Positions 35,380 through 47,288 of a stretch of DNA of 64,000 bases are shown here, piece by piece (positions within the stretch are counted from its first letter, which is position 1; every line of letters begins with the position of its first letter). The notes beneath the pieces were generated by a model. The model did no database searches, was not told the origin of the DNA, and saw only the letters and a list, made by a program, of their open reading frames with translations. The DNA lies in contig OY365817.1 in assembly GCA_959347315.1 (NCBI GenBank), positions 3,010,295-3,074,294 on the forward strand, in the 5' to 3' direction. This DNA is from Bimastos eiseni (taxonomy: Eukaryota; Annelida; Clitellata; Crassiclitellata; Lumbricidae). Made by a program: the position numbers and the translations under genes.

Positions 35380-36650
35380 AATGACGCCTATTGAATAAAT
35401 CTTCTCGGCCTATGTTTCCTTCGTCTGTCTGGGCAATGTTCTGTTGATCCCAAGTTGACTTTCGATACTAAAGTGTCATTCCAAACTATACTATTACATC
35501 GGTTTGCCTTGATCATAAGTTGTTGACATGTCTGGCTTAGTTGAACCAAAGCACAACTTACCCTTGCGATCTGATCTTTGTGGGCGTGGTAGAATTGGGT
35601 GGAAATGATAATAACTATTATAGTGCTCGTATATATATTATATATATATATATTGTATATTCATAGCACCCGAGTCTCGTATTACAACTGCTGGCAAGTC
35701 CACAGCTACTTCTATTCCACTACTACTACCACCATTACTATCAGTATAGAGACAAAATTAATCGCTGCAACTTGGAAGGTGGAAGGTCGGGGGATGGGCT
35801 GCGTTTGGAATTCTTATATAATAGTACATCAATTAGGAATGGAAAGCCTGCTTGTGATAAAATAGAGAAACCTGAGGCCGATGACATTGGGTGCGGTATT
35901 TGTGGAGGTATTGAGATTATGTGTAATTAATAGGGAAGTTCGTTCCAGTGTTAAAGTGCGGTGATGGCTATATACGTGCTTCAGAATTGCAGTCTCAAAA
36001 TTACAGATGACCGAGTTATAAGAGTGGACCATCCTATCAACGCCTTCGAGGGTTACCTGGTGTCATCTTGCAACACGTCATACAGTAACGCAACTTGCAT
36101 TGCAGGAAATAGATTGGCTTGAGATCAATACAATGAAGTCGCAACCAACAAGGGCTGACCTTGTTACAAGATTGCATGCATTAGAGTGTTGAGTTATTCG
36201 TTCAATAGACAGGAGACGACGGCTGCATGAGAATTTCTCAGTCTACCAGTCGATGCTATAGCTGTAGGATCTTCCGTCTTCGGATTGAATATTCCATTTC
36301 CACGGGTAAGTGTCGCCTAGCGGGTTTAATTATATAACCACCGGGGAACACGGAGTCACCAGCGTCTCTTGCGACTATGCCCACCAATGGAGTTCTGTGA
36401 CCCAGGAAGTGTTTAAACGCTGTGGAAGTTTCAGTTTAACGACACTGTGTGGTGACAAAGATTTCTTGGCGTGACCCTCCTTCTTTATCCAGGCTTGAGT
36501 CTGGCACTGTCAGAGAGCGAACAATGGAGGAGTTGATTGTTGTGGTGCGGGAGAAGCAGATACGAGTATAGGTGGAGGAGATCGATTTCAAGTGGAAAAC
36601 GTAATTCAAAATAGTTTTAAACAGTATTTCAACCAACCAATGCTTCATTG
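35380..36650. other. Intergenic region, no gene recognised
   Basis: It has a short (AT)n run near 35630-35655 and otherwise unrecognised sequence. Minus-strand frames at 35829-36032 and 36436-36648 show no family signature. Confidence 0.35.
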
Positions 36651-36654
36651 TTTA

Positions 36655-36790
36655 CCAACAAAATGCATCATACATAATAATAATAATCACAGCAACAGCA
36701 GGTCACTAAGTGCGCAGTGAACAATGGGAAACTCCGCTAACAGAGGTCGCCCAATGCAATTATGCAACCACTGAAGCAAAGGAGGACTCT
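36655..36790 (-). mobile_element. LINE 3'-UTR fragment
   Basis: The minus strand reads GGGCGACCTCTGTTAGCGG, then GTTTCCCATTGTTCACTGC. This matches the 3' UTR of the plus-strand LINE at 50745-51432. No coding part was recognised. Confidence 0.5.
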
Positions 36791-37468
36791 GTAAAAAAAG
36801 ATGGCGCCAGTATCAAATGTGGGTAAGCTACCTGAGGAAAAATTGTGTGTTTGATGTTGATTGGTTGTTGTGCTGTACGTTCTTCACGCAAAAATAATCT
36901 AAAAGTTAGCCAAGTAATCTAAAAGTTGGCCAGAGTATAACATTTATGTATGTATCGATCGATCGGAACATTATAAATAAACAACGCATGGCCAATATCC
37001 AAACAAATTTCTTAGACATATGTGCATACTGGCGCCACCTGTTTCTACTTAAGGAATTACCCACAAAGTCCCCCATTCACGGAGAACCTTACCGTGATTA
37101 CATCAATAACAACTAATCAAATCATAAACATCATAGCAATAAACAAAGTTCATCTCACAAATCAGACCAAATCTATTGATGAAGTAATGCATCATTGATA
37201 GGCCTATATAAAGTTTCTGATCAATCAATAGGTAGGCTTTCAATTTGTTTTAAAACTGATACAACGTTGACACGTTCACTAAATCAGCTGGTAACATAAT
37301 ATTCCACAAGATTGGGCCATATATTCTGACGCTGTGCAAATCGTAGTGTGGGTACTAATTTTATGAAACTTGTTTTATATATTCCTATATAAATGCTTGA
37401 TTACGTTACATTGCATTACATCACGTCTTGTGACAATGGACTTCTAGGTCTTTACTAAGGCATCTGTC

Positions 37469-37623
37469 TAACCCGCGGGGCAATAAGCGCTTGTGTGACT
37501 GTACATGAATATGCCTACCTGAAGCCCACTAATGTTTTAAAAAATTTGTTACAATTAATGATGAGCTTCAGGGAGGCATATTCATGTGCAGGTCATACGC
37601 GGCGCTTATTGCCCCGCGGGTTC
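37469..37623. repeat. Large inverted repeat 1 (possible foldback MITE)
   Basis: An arm of about 60 bases starting AACCCGCGGGGCAATAAGCGC at 37470 pairs with the arm ending GCGCTTATTGCCCCGCGGGTT at 37622. The loop is about 35 bases and there are few mismatches. No ORF is present. Confidence 0.85.
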
Positions 37624-37746
37624 GATAGATAATTTGACTGATGATAAATATTCTTACAGACTTTGCTGGTCCAAATTTAACCAAAATTTTTTTGGACCAG
37701 CAAGCATCTAGTCTGTAAGAATAGTGTTGTCAGTTATCATCTATCA
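37624..37746. repeat. Large inverted repeat 2, abutting repeat 1
   Basis: The left arm runs GATAGATAATTTGACTGATG through ATTCTTACAGAC and TTGCTGGTCCAAA. It pairs with TTTGGACCAGCAAGC, GTCTGTAAGAAT and TCATCTATC on the right, giving arms of about 55-60 bases with bulges. Confidence 0.8.
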
Positions 37747-38050
37747 ATTATTTTGTACTGCGTTAAAATTTTGAAAAGCCTAGATTGGTCTATGTTTACA
37801 TAAAATTGTACATAATTTAGTATTGGTGCAGTTTGACGTATTGATTCATTTTACATGTGGATCGCTTTACTGTTAGATCGTCTTATTGCATCTCAAATTC
37901 TGAACGCACCTGACGTGATCAAATGAAGATCATTAACCTTTTCCTATCCAATTAAATTTCCTACTCTACCCGTTCAGGTCCTATTATTTATATGAACTGC
38001 ATGTATTATGCGTTATGCATGTCAATTTATCTGATTGCATGTATGTGTAT

Positions 38051-38084
<34 letters not shown>

Positions 38085-38094
38085 GTCAATTTGA

Positions 38095-38455
38095 TATAGG
38101 GCCCCTTCAGGGCATCTACTCAGAGACAGTCCTAGTCTGACTACGACTGAAAAAAAACGAATTTCATTGAGCAGTAAAATGCATGCGAGCAAGTTCTCGG
38201 CGTAGATCTCAGTGAAGCCCATTCCAGATGGTCGGACCAACCACTGAAAAAGCCAGATGTTGCATCGTTGTGGTACGAGCGAAATGGACAACCAGGTTCC
38301 CATCGACAGCAGAACAAAGTTGGGGTCGGTCACTGGTGGCCTCAATGGGTCGACACAACTTCTTGAGGTAAACTGGTGCAGCGTCGCAAAGGCAACGCCA
38401 AACAAGAGCAGATACCCTAAATTCAATACACTGGGGAAGGATACCCAGTGCATGT
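38095..38455 (-). mobile_element. LINE 3' end fragment with (TTGA)n tail
   Basis: The minus-strand frame has SALVWRCLCDAAPVYLKKLC and AFSVVGPTIWNGLH, the C-terminal block of CR1-like ORF2. It ends in a (TTGA)n tail, read as (ATCA)n on the plus strand at 38053-38085. Its 5' side abuts (TATG)n. Confidence 0.7.
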
Positions 38456-38457
38456 AG

Positions 38458-38690
38458 ATATGTATGAACGTATGCGTATAATATATGTATGTATATGTAT
38501 GTATGTATGTGTGTGTGTTTGCGTGTGTATGTGTGTATGTATGTGTGTGTATGTATGCATGTATGTATGTATTGTATGTATGTATGTGTGTGTTTGTGTG
38601 TGTATGTATGTGTGTGCATGTGTGTATATGTGTATGTGTGTATGCATGTATGTACTTATGTACGTATGTACGTACGCAAGCATAACAGCA
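38458..38690. repeat. (TATG)n/(TG)n microsatellite
   Basis: TATG and TGTG repeats. All long ORFs on both strands here are repeat artefacts. Confidence 0.95.
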
Positions 38691-39527
38691 TAACATAACA
38701 ACTGGTTTTTATTGATCCAAGCAAGTACTACAAGTATAATTCAAATCTAGTTTTTTTAAGGAAAAAGAGCCAACAAGGAAAAAACTCAAAAAGGACACAA
38801 GTCCCGTAATCGGGTCACCCTAATACGACAAGTAATTATGGCAGTTGATATGACATTGAAACATGGAAAAAATTCTTAACTAGTTAACTACGGGCATAAT
38901 GACAATTAGTTTATATATCTATAGGTGCACACATAATCTGAATTGATCAAATATTCAAATGTTCAAATATTCGCGTATTCTTTTTTTAAAGAACCGAGAT
39001 TTTTCCAGGAACGTATCTCCTCTGGTAGGTTGTTCCAAGCCTATAGGCCGAAGTATCTAATTGAAAACATTCGTGTATTAGTTCTGGAAAACACAGGTCT
39101 GTAGTTGGCGGAGGATCGTAGACTGTGTGTTTATAACAGAAAGGGAGGAAAAGTAGTTATTAAACACAACGGGTAGTTGACTGCAGTGGCGTAGCTAAGG
39201 GCGGGCGAGGGGGGCGGACCGCCCCGGGTGACAGCATATGGAGGGTGACACTATGTCACCTCCAACAAAATTTTTCAGCCAGGCTAAGGTGCGAAAATAG
39301 TCTGAAAATAGAATTGTGAAAAAAACCCAACCAACACAGGAAATGTGACCGTTATGACGTCACATATATCGAATTTGAATCTTTCAACCGTCGAAAATAT
39401 TGTCTGAGCGAGTACAGCTCTTTTGGTGAGCCATTTTTCTTATATTTTTTTTATAATTTATGTCGAACAATGTTCGAAATAAATGACGACCATGGCTTTG
39501 TCGAATTATATGAAAAAACGTCGACGA

Positions 39528-39584
39528 CAGCATAATATCAATGGAAGCTGTCGAAAGAAGACAGCTTCCATTGATATTATGCTG
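39528..39584. repeat. Perfect 25-bp-arm hairpin inside the hAT-type element
   Basis: CAGCATAATATCAATGGAAG... at 39528-39552 is exactly complementary to 39560-39584, with a 7-base loop. The right arm is part of the PIF1-like reading frame, so the left arm is an inverted copy of it. Confidence 0.9.
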
Positions 39585-39732
39585 GGCATATACAGTCCGC
39601 AAGATGCAAGGATGTACATTTGACAAAGCAGTTGTTTACCATTTACAAACCACAATGGACATTTATGAAATTTTCGTCAAATTTATTCGTCAAATCAATG
39701 AAAACAAGAAGACATTCCTTCTAGGACTATAG
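39558..39732 (+). pseudogene. PIF1-like helicase C-terminal fragment
   Basis: The translation has RRQLPLILCWAYTVRKMQGC followed by TFDKAVV. In PIF1 and Helitron helicases this place reads approximately Q-PL-L-WA-TIHK-QG-TLD-AVV. The usual H-K is R-K here. Nothing upstream encodes the rest of the helicase, so it is a captured or residual fragment. Confidence 0.55.
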
Positions 39733-40366
39733 AGTCGAAGGACATTCTTTTGGTCTGTGCATTGCCGTGTTTTGCATTTAGATGTTCTGAAAGTGAACAG
39801 TTGCATTTTAAAAATCTTTGGATTTGAACTATTTGTTTTGTGGTATTGGATTCGGATTTTGTCTTGGATCATACATGTAAGCAGTAACGTACCGGTCAGT
39901 AGAGTAAAGTAGAGCCTAGAGGTAGAGTATGTATGAAAATTTAGCTACACCTAACCATTCAGCATAGGGTCGTGTGGGGTCACTGGGGTGACATTTGAAC
40001 GGACCGCCCCGGGTGACGTTTACTCTAGCTACGCCACTGGTTGACTGTGAGTATATTTATACATGAATTCAAGGGTTTGGTAAGTGGTCAATTGCTCAAT
40101 AGTCAAAATACCAAGTTCTCTGTAGATGGGTTGAGATGAAGCAAGGAAGTGGCTACCGTTGATCATGCGGAGAGCTCTCTTCTGTATAATACTAAGGTGT
40201 CTTAATTTTGAGGGATAGTTTTGAAGCCCAGATGATGTTGCAGTACGCTAAGTAAGGGTGGATCATCGTATAGTAAAGGCTTATCCGTGTACTTGGTAAA
40301 ATCAGGTGCATGACCCTAGCCATTATTCCTAATTTTTTTGCAATTTTCATGCATGCATGTATGCAT

Positions 40367-42619
40367 TCTATTCTATTTACGAATTTATAAAGCGCCTCTC
40401 ACAGTACAACCTAATCAGAGGCGCTCCCAGTGCGAAAAACCCCTAGAGAAAAGAAAAGTCTTAAGAGAACGAGCAGAAACAGTTGTGCTACTAGATAAGA
40501 TTGCAGCACGAGTCACAGCAGGAAGGCTGTTCCATAGCGAAGGGCCAACAGAGGCATAGGCACACTGCTGAGCTGTGGCAGTTCTAGACTGCGGTACTAG
40601 AAGATCGTGATGGTCTAAAGAACGGAGAGGACGTCCGGTGGTAGCTGAGATAGGTTTCCTGACAAGTTCACATAGATAGAGTGGAGCTTGACCCAACAAC
40701 GCTTTGAATGTAAGAAAGGGAACTTTGAAATGAATCCTATCAGTCAAGGGAAGCCAATGAAGACCTTAAGTCAGGAAAGTAGAAATATGTGAGAAACGTG
40801 GAAGACGGGCGATCAAACGAACAGCTGCATTGAGTACAGACTGGAGCGGAGTGAGGCGGAGTTTTGGTAGTTTTGGTTACAGCAGTCAATGCGGGAGCAG
40901 ATGAAGGCGTGAACCATGGTAGAAAAAAAGGTCGAAGACACAGATCGTCGGATGGCGCGTAGTCGCCGCAAATGTCCAGAGTGACGCCCAGATTGCGGAC
41001 ATTTGTAGAGAAACTAAGCTGGGGGAACCGCTTGCAAGTAAAGCGTAATCAAGTTTAAGCAGCTGCTGCCGGGTGCCCAACCAGATCAATTGAGTCTTGG
41101 AAGAATTGAGTGAGAGATGGTTTGAGGACATCCAACAGTTGAGATCAGCAGAGAGTGATTCAATAGATTGGCAAGGAGCAAGTTGGTTGGAAGTGGAGCC
41201 ATCCACGAAGGCCTGAACATCATCAGCGTAAAGGTGACCTGACGTCGAGTGTTTTTCAAAAAGGCGAGGAATATCAGCTGTAAACATGATATATAGAAGT
41301 GGACCCAGTACTGATCCTTGAGGTACGCCAAATTGAACAGGTACCCAAGAACTGCGGGAGTCACCTAGGATGATCATTTGGGTACGATCAGTAAGATAAG
41401 AGCGAAACCAAAGAAGAGGGAGACCACTAAGACCAAAGGACATTTCAAGGCGATGAAGAAGTATATCATGGTCTACCATATCGAATGCTGAAGATGCATC
41501 AAAAAGTGCCAAGAGAGTGACAATGGACTTATCCATTGCTGCATAGATGTCGGATGGAAGAGAAAGAAGAGCAGTTTCAGTTGAGTGGTAGGCTCTAAAA
41601 CCTGATTGTCTGGGAGGTAGAAGACCAGATTGCTCAAGGTAAGGAAGGAGCTGTAGAGAAACAAGTCGCTCTAAAGTCTTTGAGAGAAAAGAAAGATTTG
41701 CGATAGGTCGATAGTTTTGCACAAGCTAGGATCCAGGTTTGGCTTCTTAAGAGTGGGAAAGACAATAGCCCGCTTCTGGGATGCTGGAAGGATACCTTCA
41801 GAGAGAGACCTATTAAACAGGTACAGCAGAAAGGGGACAATGTCATCTAGTACATCTACAATAACAAACGGAGGGAGGGGTCAAGTTCACATGATTTTAG
41901 ATTAGAACTAGTAATGACATGACATAGTTCTGATTCAATGATAGGTCGGAAGTCCTTGAAGACCGATTCGGTAGAACTGAAAGAAGGAAGTGGTGAGCCA
42001 GCCGAGGAATTTCGTAGATCATCCAGTTTAGTTGTGAGCATCTGTAGAAAGTCGTTCGCTGAGAAGGAAGGATTCACGGATGAAGAGGATGGTCGTCCCA
42101 ATAATCCGTAGATGGCGGACCACAGGCGTTTAGGGTTCTTTGAGTTCCGCTTAACCAAATCCTTCCAATGCGCTGCCTCTTTCTGGCGATTGAGACGGTG
42201 AAGGGAGCGCAGTTGGTTGATCCAGACGATGTGATCAGCTGGATCCCTAGAGCAACGAAATCGTCGTTCAAGGCAGCGGGTTCGTTGACGCATTTGATGG
42301 CAATCCCGGTCGAACCAGACGGCAAGCGGTCGAATGTGAGTCTTCATGCCACAAAGTGGAAGCATCGTGTCCAGAAGACTGTTGACTGTAGACGAGTAGA
42401 GTTCGTAGAGTTCTGAAGTTGATTTGACATCGAGTTCTGAGGTAGACGAGAATAGAGGCGACTTACGTAAGGCCTCACTGAAGGCACCGCGATCAAGAGA
42501 TTTCCATCCACGAAGATATCTGAGAGCATGGATGGGCTGCTGATGAAGAGGGGGATAGAGAACTCGATAGGAGAATGATCAGAGAGGGTCGGCGGAAACA
42601 TTTTCAAATCTTGCAACGT
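40367..42619 (-). mobile_element. 5'-truncated LINE (CR1/jockey-like) with endonuclease end and reverse transcriptase
   Basis: Read on the minus strand, the element begins in the end of the APE-type endonuclease (LSDHSPIEFS, near 42580). It continues through a linker (41856-42365) into reverse transcriptase (40886-41722): YRPIANLSFLSKTLERLV, FDASSAFDMVDHD, GVPQGSVLGPLLY, and the catalytic YADDVQ. It ends in the C-terminal block VGPSLWNSLPAVTR and FSHWERL (40415-40747). At least three frameshifts separate these segments, so it is inactive. It ends with AGGCGCTTTATAAATTCG and is flanked by a 14-base duplication ATGCATGTATGCAT (40353-40366 and 42620-42633), though that sequence is low in complexity. 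Confidence 0.88.
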
Positions 42620-42633
42620 ATGCATGTATGCAT

Positions 42634-43030
42634 ACTCCTCCGCTATGCGCTAATGATCAGTAGTTAAGTTTAGTTAAGAGTGTTATATTATTTTCTCTAT
42701 TCTTTTTAATTTTTCTTATTCTTGACAACAATGCTTACTTACTTACTCTCTTCTTTCCCTGATATATATATATATATATATATCTATTACATTTAATTTA
42801 ACCAGATTCTTCGCTGCCTATCTATATTAGTGATTGCAAGTATTTTACAGTCTTTTTTGGGGTTCCCTCTAGCGGGATATTCCTCCATTGTTTCTCCATG
42901 GTATCCCTCACGCTTCCAGTTTACGTTTTGCTCTGTTATACCTCCTTTAGCGAATTTTTTTGCTTCTATTGCTACGAAGTCAGTATATTTGTGTGTGTGT
43001 TTGTATTGTTGGATATCAATAAACGAGTTA
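42634..43030. other. Intergenic stretch between LINE and microsatellite
   Basis: It holds a short (AT)n run at about 42762-42783. Nothing else was recognised. Confidence 0.35.
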
Positions 43031-43310
43031 ATGTATGCATGTATGTATGTATGCATGTATGTGTGTATGCATGTATGTATGTATGCATGTATGTATGTAT
43101 GTATGTATGTATGTATGCATGTATGTATGCATGTATGTATGTATGTATGTATGTATGCATGTATGTATGTATGCATGTATGTATGTATGTATGTATGTAT
43201 GCATGTATGTATGTATGCATGTATGTATGTATGTATGTATGCATGTATGTATGTATGTATGTATGTATGCGTGTATGTATGTATGTATGCATGCGTGTAT
43301 GTATGTATGA
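43031..43310. repeat. (TATG)n/(CATG) microsatellite
   Basis: A near-pure TATG array with regularly spaced GCATG interruptions. Open frames on both strands are artefacts. Confidence 0.95.
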
Positions 43311-43659
43311 CACTATATATATGTGTATATATATATATATAAGTATGTGACGATGATGATGGTGATATTTGTTCATTGTAATAAATATCTGCCAGATGAT
43401 AGACCGCATCATTGCTTACAGAAATTTTTTATTTGACTTGTAGATAGAAACCTGGGACTAATTATTATCTCTTGTAAACAAAGCCAAACGCTGTATCCAA
43501 TATAAGGATACAAAAGGCCTCGGATGATAAATCAGCGTAACACGCATGATCTAGGTCAATGACCCAATTTTCGTCGGCTTCATATCCCTTCCATATTAGT
43601 CCCAGATAGAAACAGAGGTATTTAGCGAAAGTTGGATTACTGCCTTTACTGGTCTGTTC

Positions 43660-44140
43660 TTTTCTTCATGCCCTTTTAGGACGATTTTTGTGCTTATACA
43701 TGACTCTAGATAGAAAATCCTGTCGCTCTTGACAGGTAATATATAATATATATCCATGTATCATGCGCAGTTGCGTGCGAAGGGCGCGATGGTGTTGGAT
43801 TGGTAACGATAACAGACTGCTCAGCATATAGTCGCGATTCCCCACAATGCACTTCAAAAGGCGGTTAGCGGCTATTGCCGCTTGTATCTCCATCGTAGGG
43901 CTTCCTTCGGTTAGGTATCCCATCCGTTCTGTACTAGACAGCCTTCACTCAATACTCAGACGGCCTGATGAACTGGATTAGCCGCACCATGCGAGGGGAA
44001 GCATACAGCTGGCGTCAAACTGTTGGTGTTTCAACAACTACATTCGTTGCTTCCTGCGAGAGGTCATGAGACCTTAGTGTACGTAGCGCATGTAGCGAAC
44101 CAGAGCACGCGCCCAAGGTATCTGTGACATGAGGGAATCG
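43660..44140 (-). mobile_element. LINE ORF2 C-terminal fragment
   Basis: Minus-strand frames read SLHALRTLRSHDLSQEATNV, then (after a frameshift) LIQFIRPSEY, then MGYLTEGSPTMEIQAAIAA and HRALRTQLRMI. This is the thumb/C-terminal region of a CR1-like ORF2, different from the family at 40367-42619. Confidence 0.6.
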
Positions 44141-44580
44141 CAAGTATGTATATATGTATGTATATATGTACGTATGTATGTATGCATGTATGTATGCATG
44201 CATGTATGTATGTGTGTATGTATGTATGTGTGTATGTATGTGTGTGTGTGCGTGTATGTATGTATGTATATATGTATGTATATATATATGCATGTATGTA
44301 TGTATGTATGTATGTATGTATGTATGTATGTGTGTGTGCGTGTATGTATTATATATATGTATGTATATATGTATGCATGTATGTATGTGTGTATGTATGT
44401 ATGTGTGTGCGTGTATGTATGTATGTATGTACGTACGTACGTATGTATGTATGTATGTATGTATGTATGCATGCATTTGTGTATGTGTGTGTATGTATGT
44501 ATGTGTGTGCGTGTGCGTGTATGTATGTATGTATGTATGTATATATGTATGTATATATGTATGCATGTATGTATGCATTT
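44141..44580. repeat. (TATG)n microsatellite, long
   Basis: About 440 bases of TATG with TGTG, TATA and ACGT variants. It abuts the 5' side of the LINE fragment at 43660-44140. A (CTAC)/(CATA) tract lies at 44836-44925. Confidence 0.95.
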
Positions 44581-45119
44581 GTAGCTTTTAGTTTATAGCT
44601 GTAACGTTTGTGCATTGAATACTGTTTGCTATTGGTACAATAAACGAGATTCAATTGAATTGAATCGAATGCGTGTATATAACAAAATCTAAGTTATAAA
44701 TAATCTGTCTGGTTCCTGTTGCTTGAACAATGTTGACTTTGACAGGTCATTTGTCACAGAATAAGTCATAGTTTTGTGTTTTGATGTTTATAAATACATT
44801 CATTCAGTATCGTTCATTCAGATCGTTCATTCGTTCGTACGTACGTACCTACCTACCTACCTACATACATACATACATATATACATACGCACACACATAC
44901 ATACATACATATATACACACACATTTTTATGCTTATAGTCCACCTTTGTGACATTAATTTCAAGCATTTCAAACCATTTCAGGTTTTTGTGAACAAGTCA
45001 TTAACAGTTGTGAAGTCTATATTATGTAAGAAACAATTTTCATTAAAGGCTATTTTGTTTCCACTCAGTTGAAATTCAGGAATTTTAACTATAGAAAGCA
45101 TTTGATTGAAATTACTAGA

Positions 45120-45520
45120 CGGTGATGCAGGTCGAGGCCTGGATGTTATTTACATGTGTCCTGCAGAGCATTGCATTTCGAATTGCCTTAATAGTATGGC
45201 GTTGTCTTGTTGGGGCTGCGCCTGCTTACCTTCAGGGTCTATGCCGCCCTACTTCTGCCAGCGCTCGGAGGGCGCTGTACAGGGCCTTCTCAGCGTTCCA
45301 TTATCACGCTCTGCTATGCTGCAGATACTGCCTTCTCGGTTATGGGCCTTACCTCTTGAATGGGCTTCTTCTAGACCTCCGGTCTTTACCTAGGATCTCG
45401 TCATCTTCTTTGTATACCCTCCTCTTAAATCTGTCCTCTTTGATCGTGTTTGAAATGGGAGTGAGTCTGTGTAGATTTCTTAAAGAGGCGCTATAACAAG
45501 TTTCATTGATTGATTTATCG
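45120..45520 (+). mobile_element. LINE 3' end fragment
   Basis: The plus-strand frame reads IAFRIALIVWRCLVGAAPAY, then LQGLCRPTSASARRAL, then a degenerate C-terminus. The tail is AAGAGGCGCTATAACAAG and ATTGATTGATT. It lies shortly upstream of symporter B. Confidence 0.65.
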
Positions 45521-46041
45521 ATTTCTGTTACTTACAGGCATCATCGGATGCAGGTTCATTCATAGTATTCTTGAGACCTGACTTGCTCCTCTTCTAAAAT
45601 GCTCCCTTCCTCATCAATAAACTCTTTGTCCAGAGTTCCGGATTCGTCATCAGTCGAATCCGCATCATCACTAGTATCTAAATCTTAAATAATTTCTTAA
45701 GCTTCCGAGCGTTTCGGTCGTGTTGCCATTTGGAAATCCTCATTCGCTTGTAAGCCCACAGCGCGTGGGCAGCCCCAGGCTATGTTTGGCCTATAAATAG
45801 ATTCTATATAAATAACTCTAGCCTAAACCGAAGCTGACACCTCAATGGAGTCTTATTATTGCTTGCTGGTGCGTGACTTTGGGTAACAGATTGCAGCAGT
45901 CGACGGTTACCTACATATACCCTACCACGGGACAAAGAATTTTAGTGCAAATTAACAAGCCCCATGCCACGGGATATAGAATATAAGAAAGGGTTGATGC
46001 TTTGCAGGTAGCCTATAGCAACTCCCATGAAAATCGATGCA

Positions 46042-47246
46042 ATGGAATCACACCTGAAATGGCCGGACTATCTGATCCTTGTCGGATTTCTTTTCATCTC
46101 TCTGGCCATCGGAATCTACCATTCGCTGACAGGAGGCAGACAGAAGACTGTGGCCGAGTTCATAATGGCCAATCGACGACTAAAGGTCATTCCGACGGCC
46201 ATTTCTTTCTTCGTATCCTTCCAGTCGGCCATCATGTTGATTGGCCATACTGCCGAGATCTATATATATGGAATCCAGTTTATCATCTTTGAAACCGTCA
46301 TGCACGTCGTTGTTCACATAATTGTCGAGAGAATCTTTGTTCCGTGGTTGTATCCGCTGAAGCTGATCAGCATCTATGACGTGAGTCTACTTTGCGTTTT
46401 ATTTCGTTGCTCTAATGCGATGCTGTCAATGATTTTATAATTATCAACAGGGAGCTATTTTTCGTATTTTATGGATGTCACAGCATGTCACGCTGTCTCT
46501 GATTTTGATTAGTAAGGTAAGTAAGTATACTTATTGTTTATTCAACCAACTGAATATCACACTCTGGTGAAGAATACATTTAAACAATTTACACAATTCA
46601 AATTGAAAACGTTGTTAAACGATTATTGCACTCGATTGTCTGCCTGTGGAAAAACACGGTCATGTGTGTAGGGAGTAGGAGGTCGTCGTTATTGAAGGAA
46701 AGAACCGGTGCAGAACGTGACCTGGGTTATTCAGTACTGCCTTGAATAGACCCACATCAGCCAGCTGGCTCAAATGTTCGAACGCGGGTTCGTCTTCTGA
46801 CAGATATCGTTGACTAATCAGTCAGTTCAACACTGACTTTATCCGGGCGCATTGCTGTTGTCCCACGTACCACCACCATGCCGGGGCTGCATAGAGCGTG
46901 TGACCACTGTTGTCAAACTCACGACATCATAAAGCAATAGTGCAGAGAGGTCATGCGCCACCGCCATTATGCGCAATGCACACAATGATTGTCTTGTCTG
47001 ACAGCAAATTCGATTTATGTGGGTCTTTCTGGTTATCTAAGGATCATTCTTTCTTCAATTAACTTTAGCGTAAAGTATAGGCCAGCTTCGGTATGACTTC
47101 AATCCGTTGAAGGTGGCGCTATAACTCTGCGATACATGTCAAGACACAGAACTATTGCATTCAAAAAGTGATTAGCATTTACATCAAAAAATCTGCATCG
47201 TCATCGTCATCTGCCATGCGTGGATGCGTTGCGTGCGTACAACGCG

Positions 47247-47288
<42 letters not shown>

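Larger units (their letters stand above)
39184..40039. mobile_element. hAT-type non-autonomous element carrying a PIF1-helicase-like fragment
   Basis: Terminal inverted repeats of 14 perfect bases (CAGTGGCGTAGCTA) lie at both ends, flanked by a perfect 8-bp duplication GTTGACTG (39176-39183 and 40040-40047). CGGACCGCCCCGGGTGAC occurs near each end in the same orientation. There is no hAT transposase. Inside is a short frame encoding RRQLPLILCWAYTVRKMQGC, resembling the C-terminal helicase motif of PIF1/Helitron helicases. Confidence 0.85.
38700..40350 (-). mobile_element. Decayed LINE, split by a hAT-type insertion
   Basis: On the minus strand frames near 40150-40310 read MIHPYLAYCNIIWASK, and those near 39000-39170 continue ORF2-like sequence. 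Both are broken by stops and frameshifts. The 3' end (38700-38745) has an AATAAA-type tail. The element at 39184-40039 interrupts it. Confidence 0.55.

Noticed and set aside
34691..35380. A 229-codon plus-strand ORF with QPSNP repeats as a gene
   Set aside because: It exists because the 36-base unit is a multiple of three. The minus strand is also open for long stretches, and no start context, splice sites or family resemblance support it.
40886..41722. The reverse-transcriptase ORF as an active retrotransposon or a domesticated gene
   Set aside because: The upstream endonuclease is truncated and frameshifts separate the linker, reverse transcriptase and C-terminal parts, so it is a dead 5'-truncated LINE.
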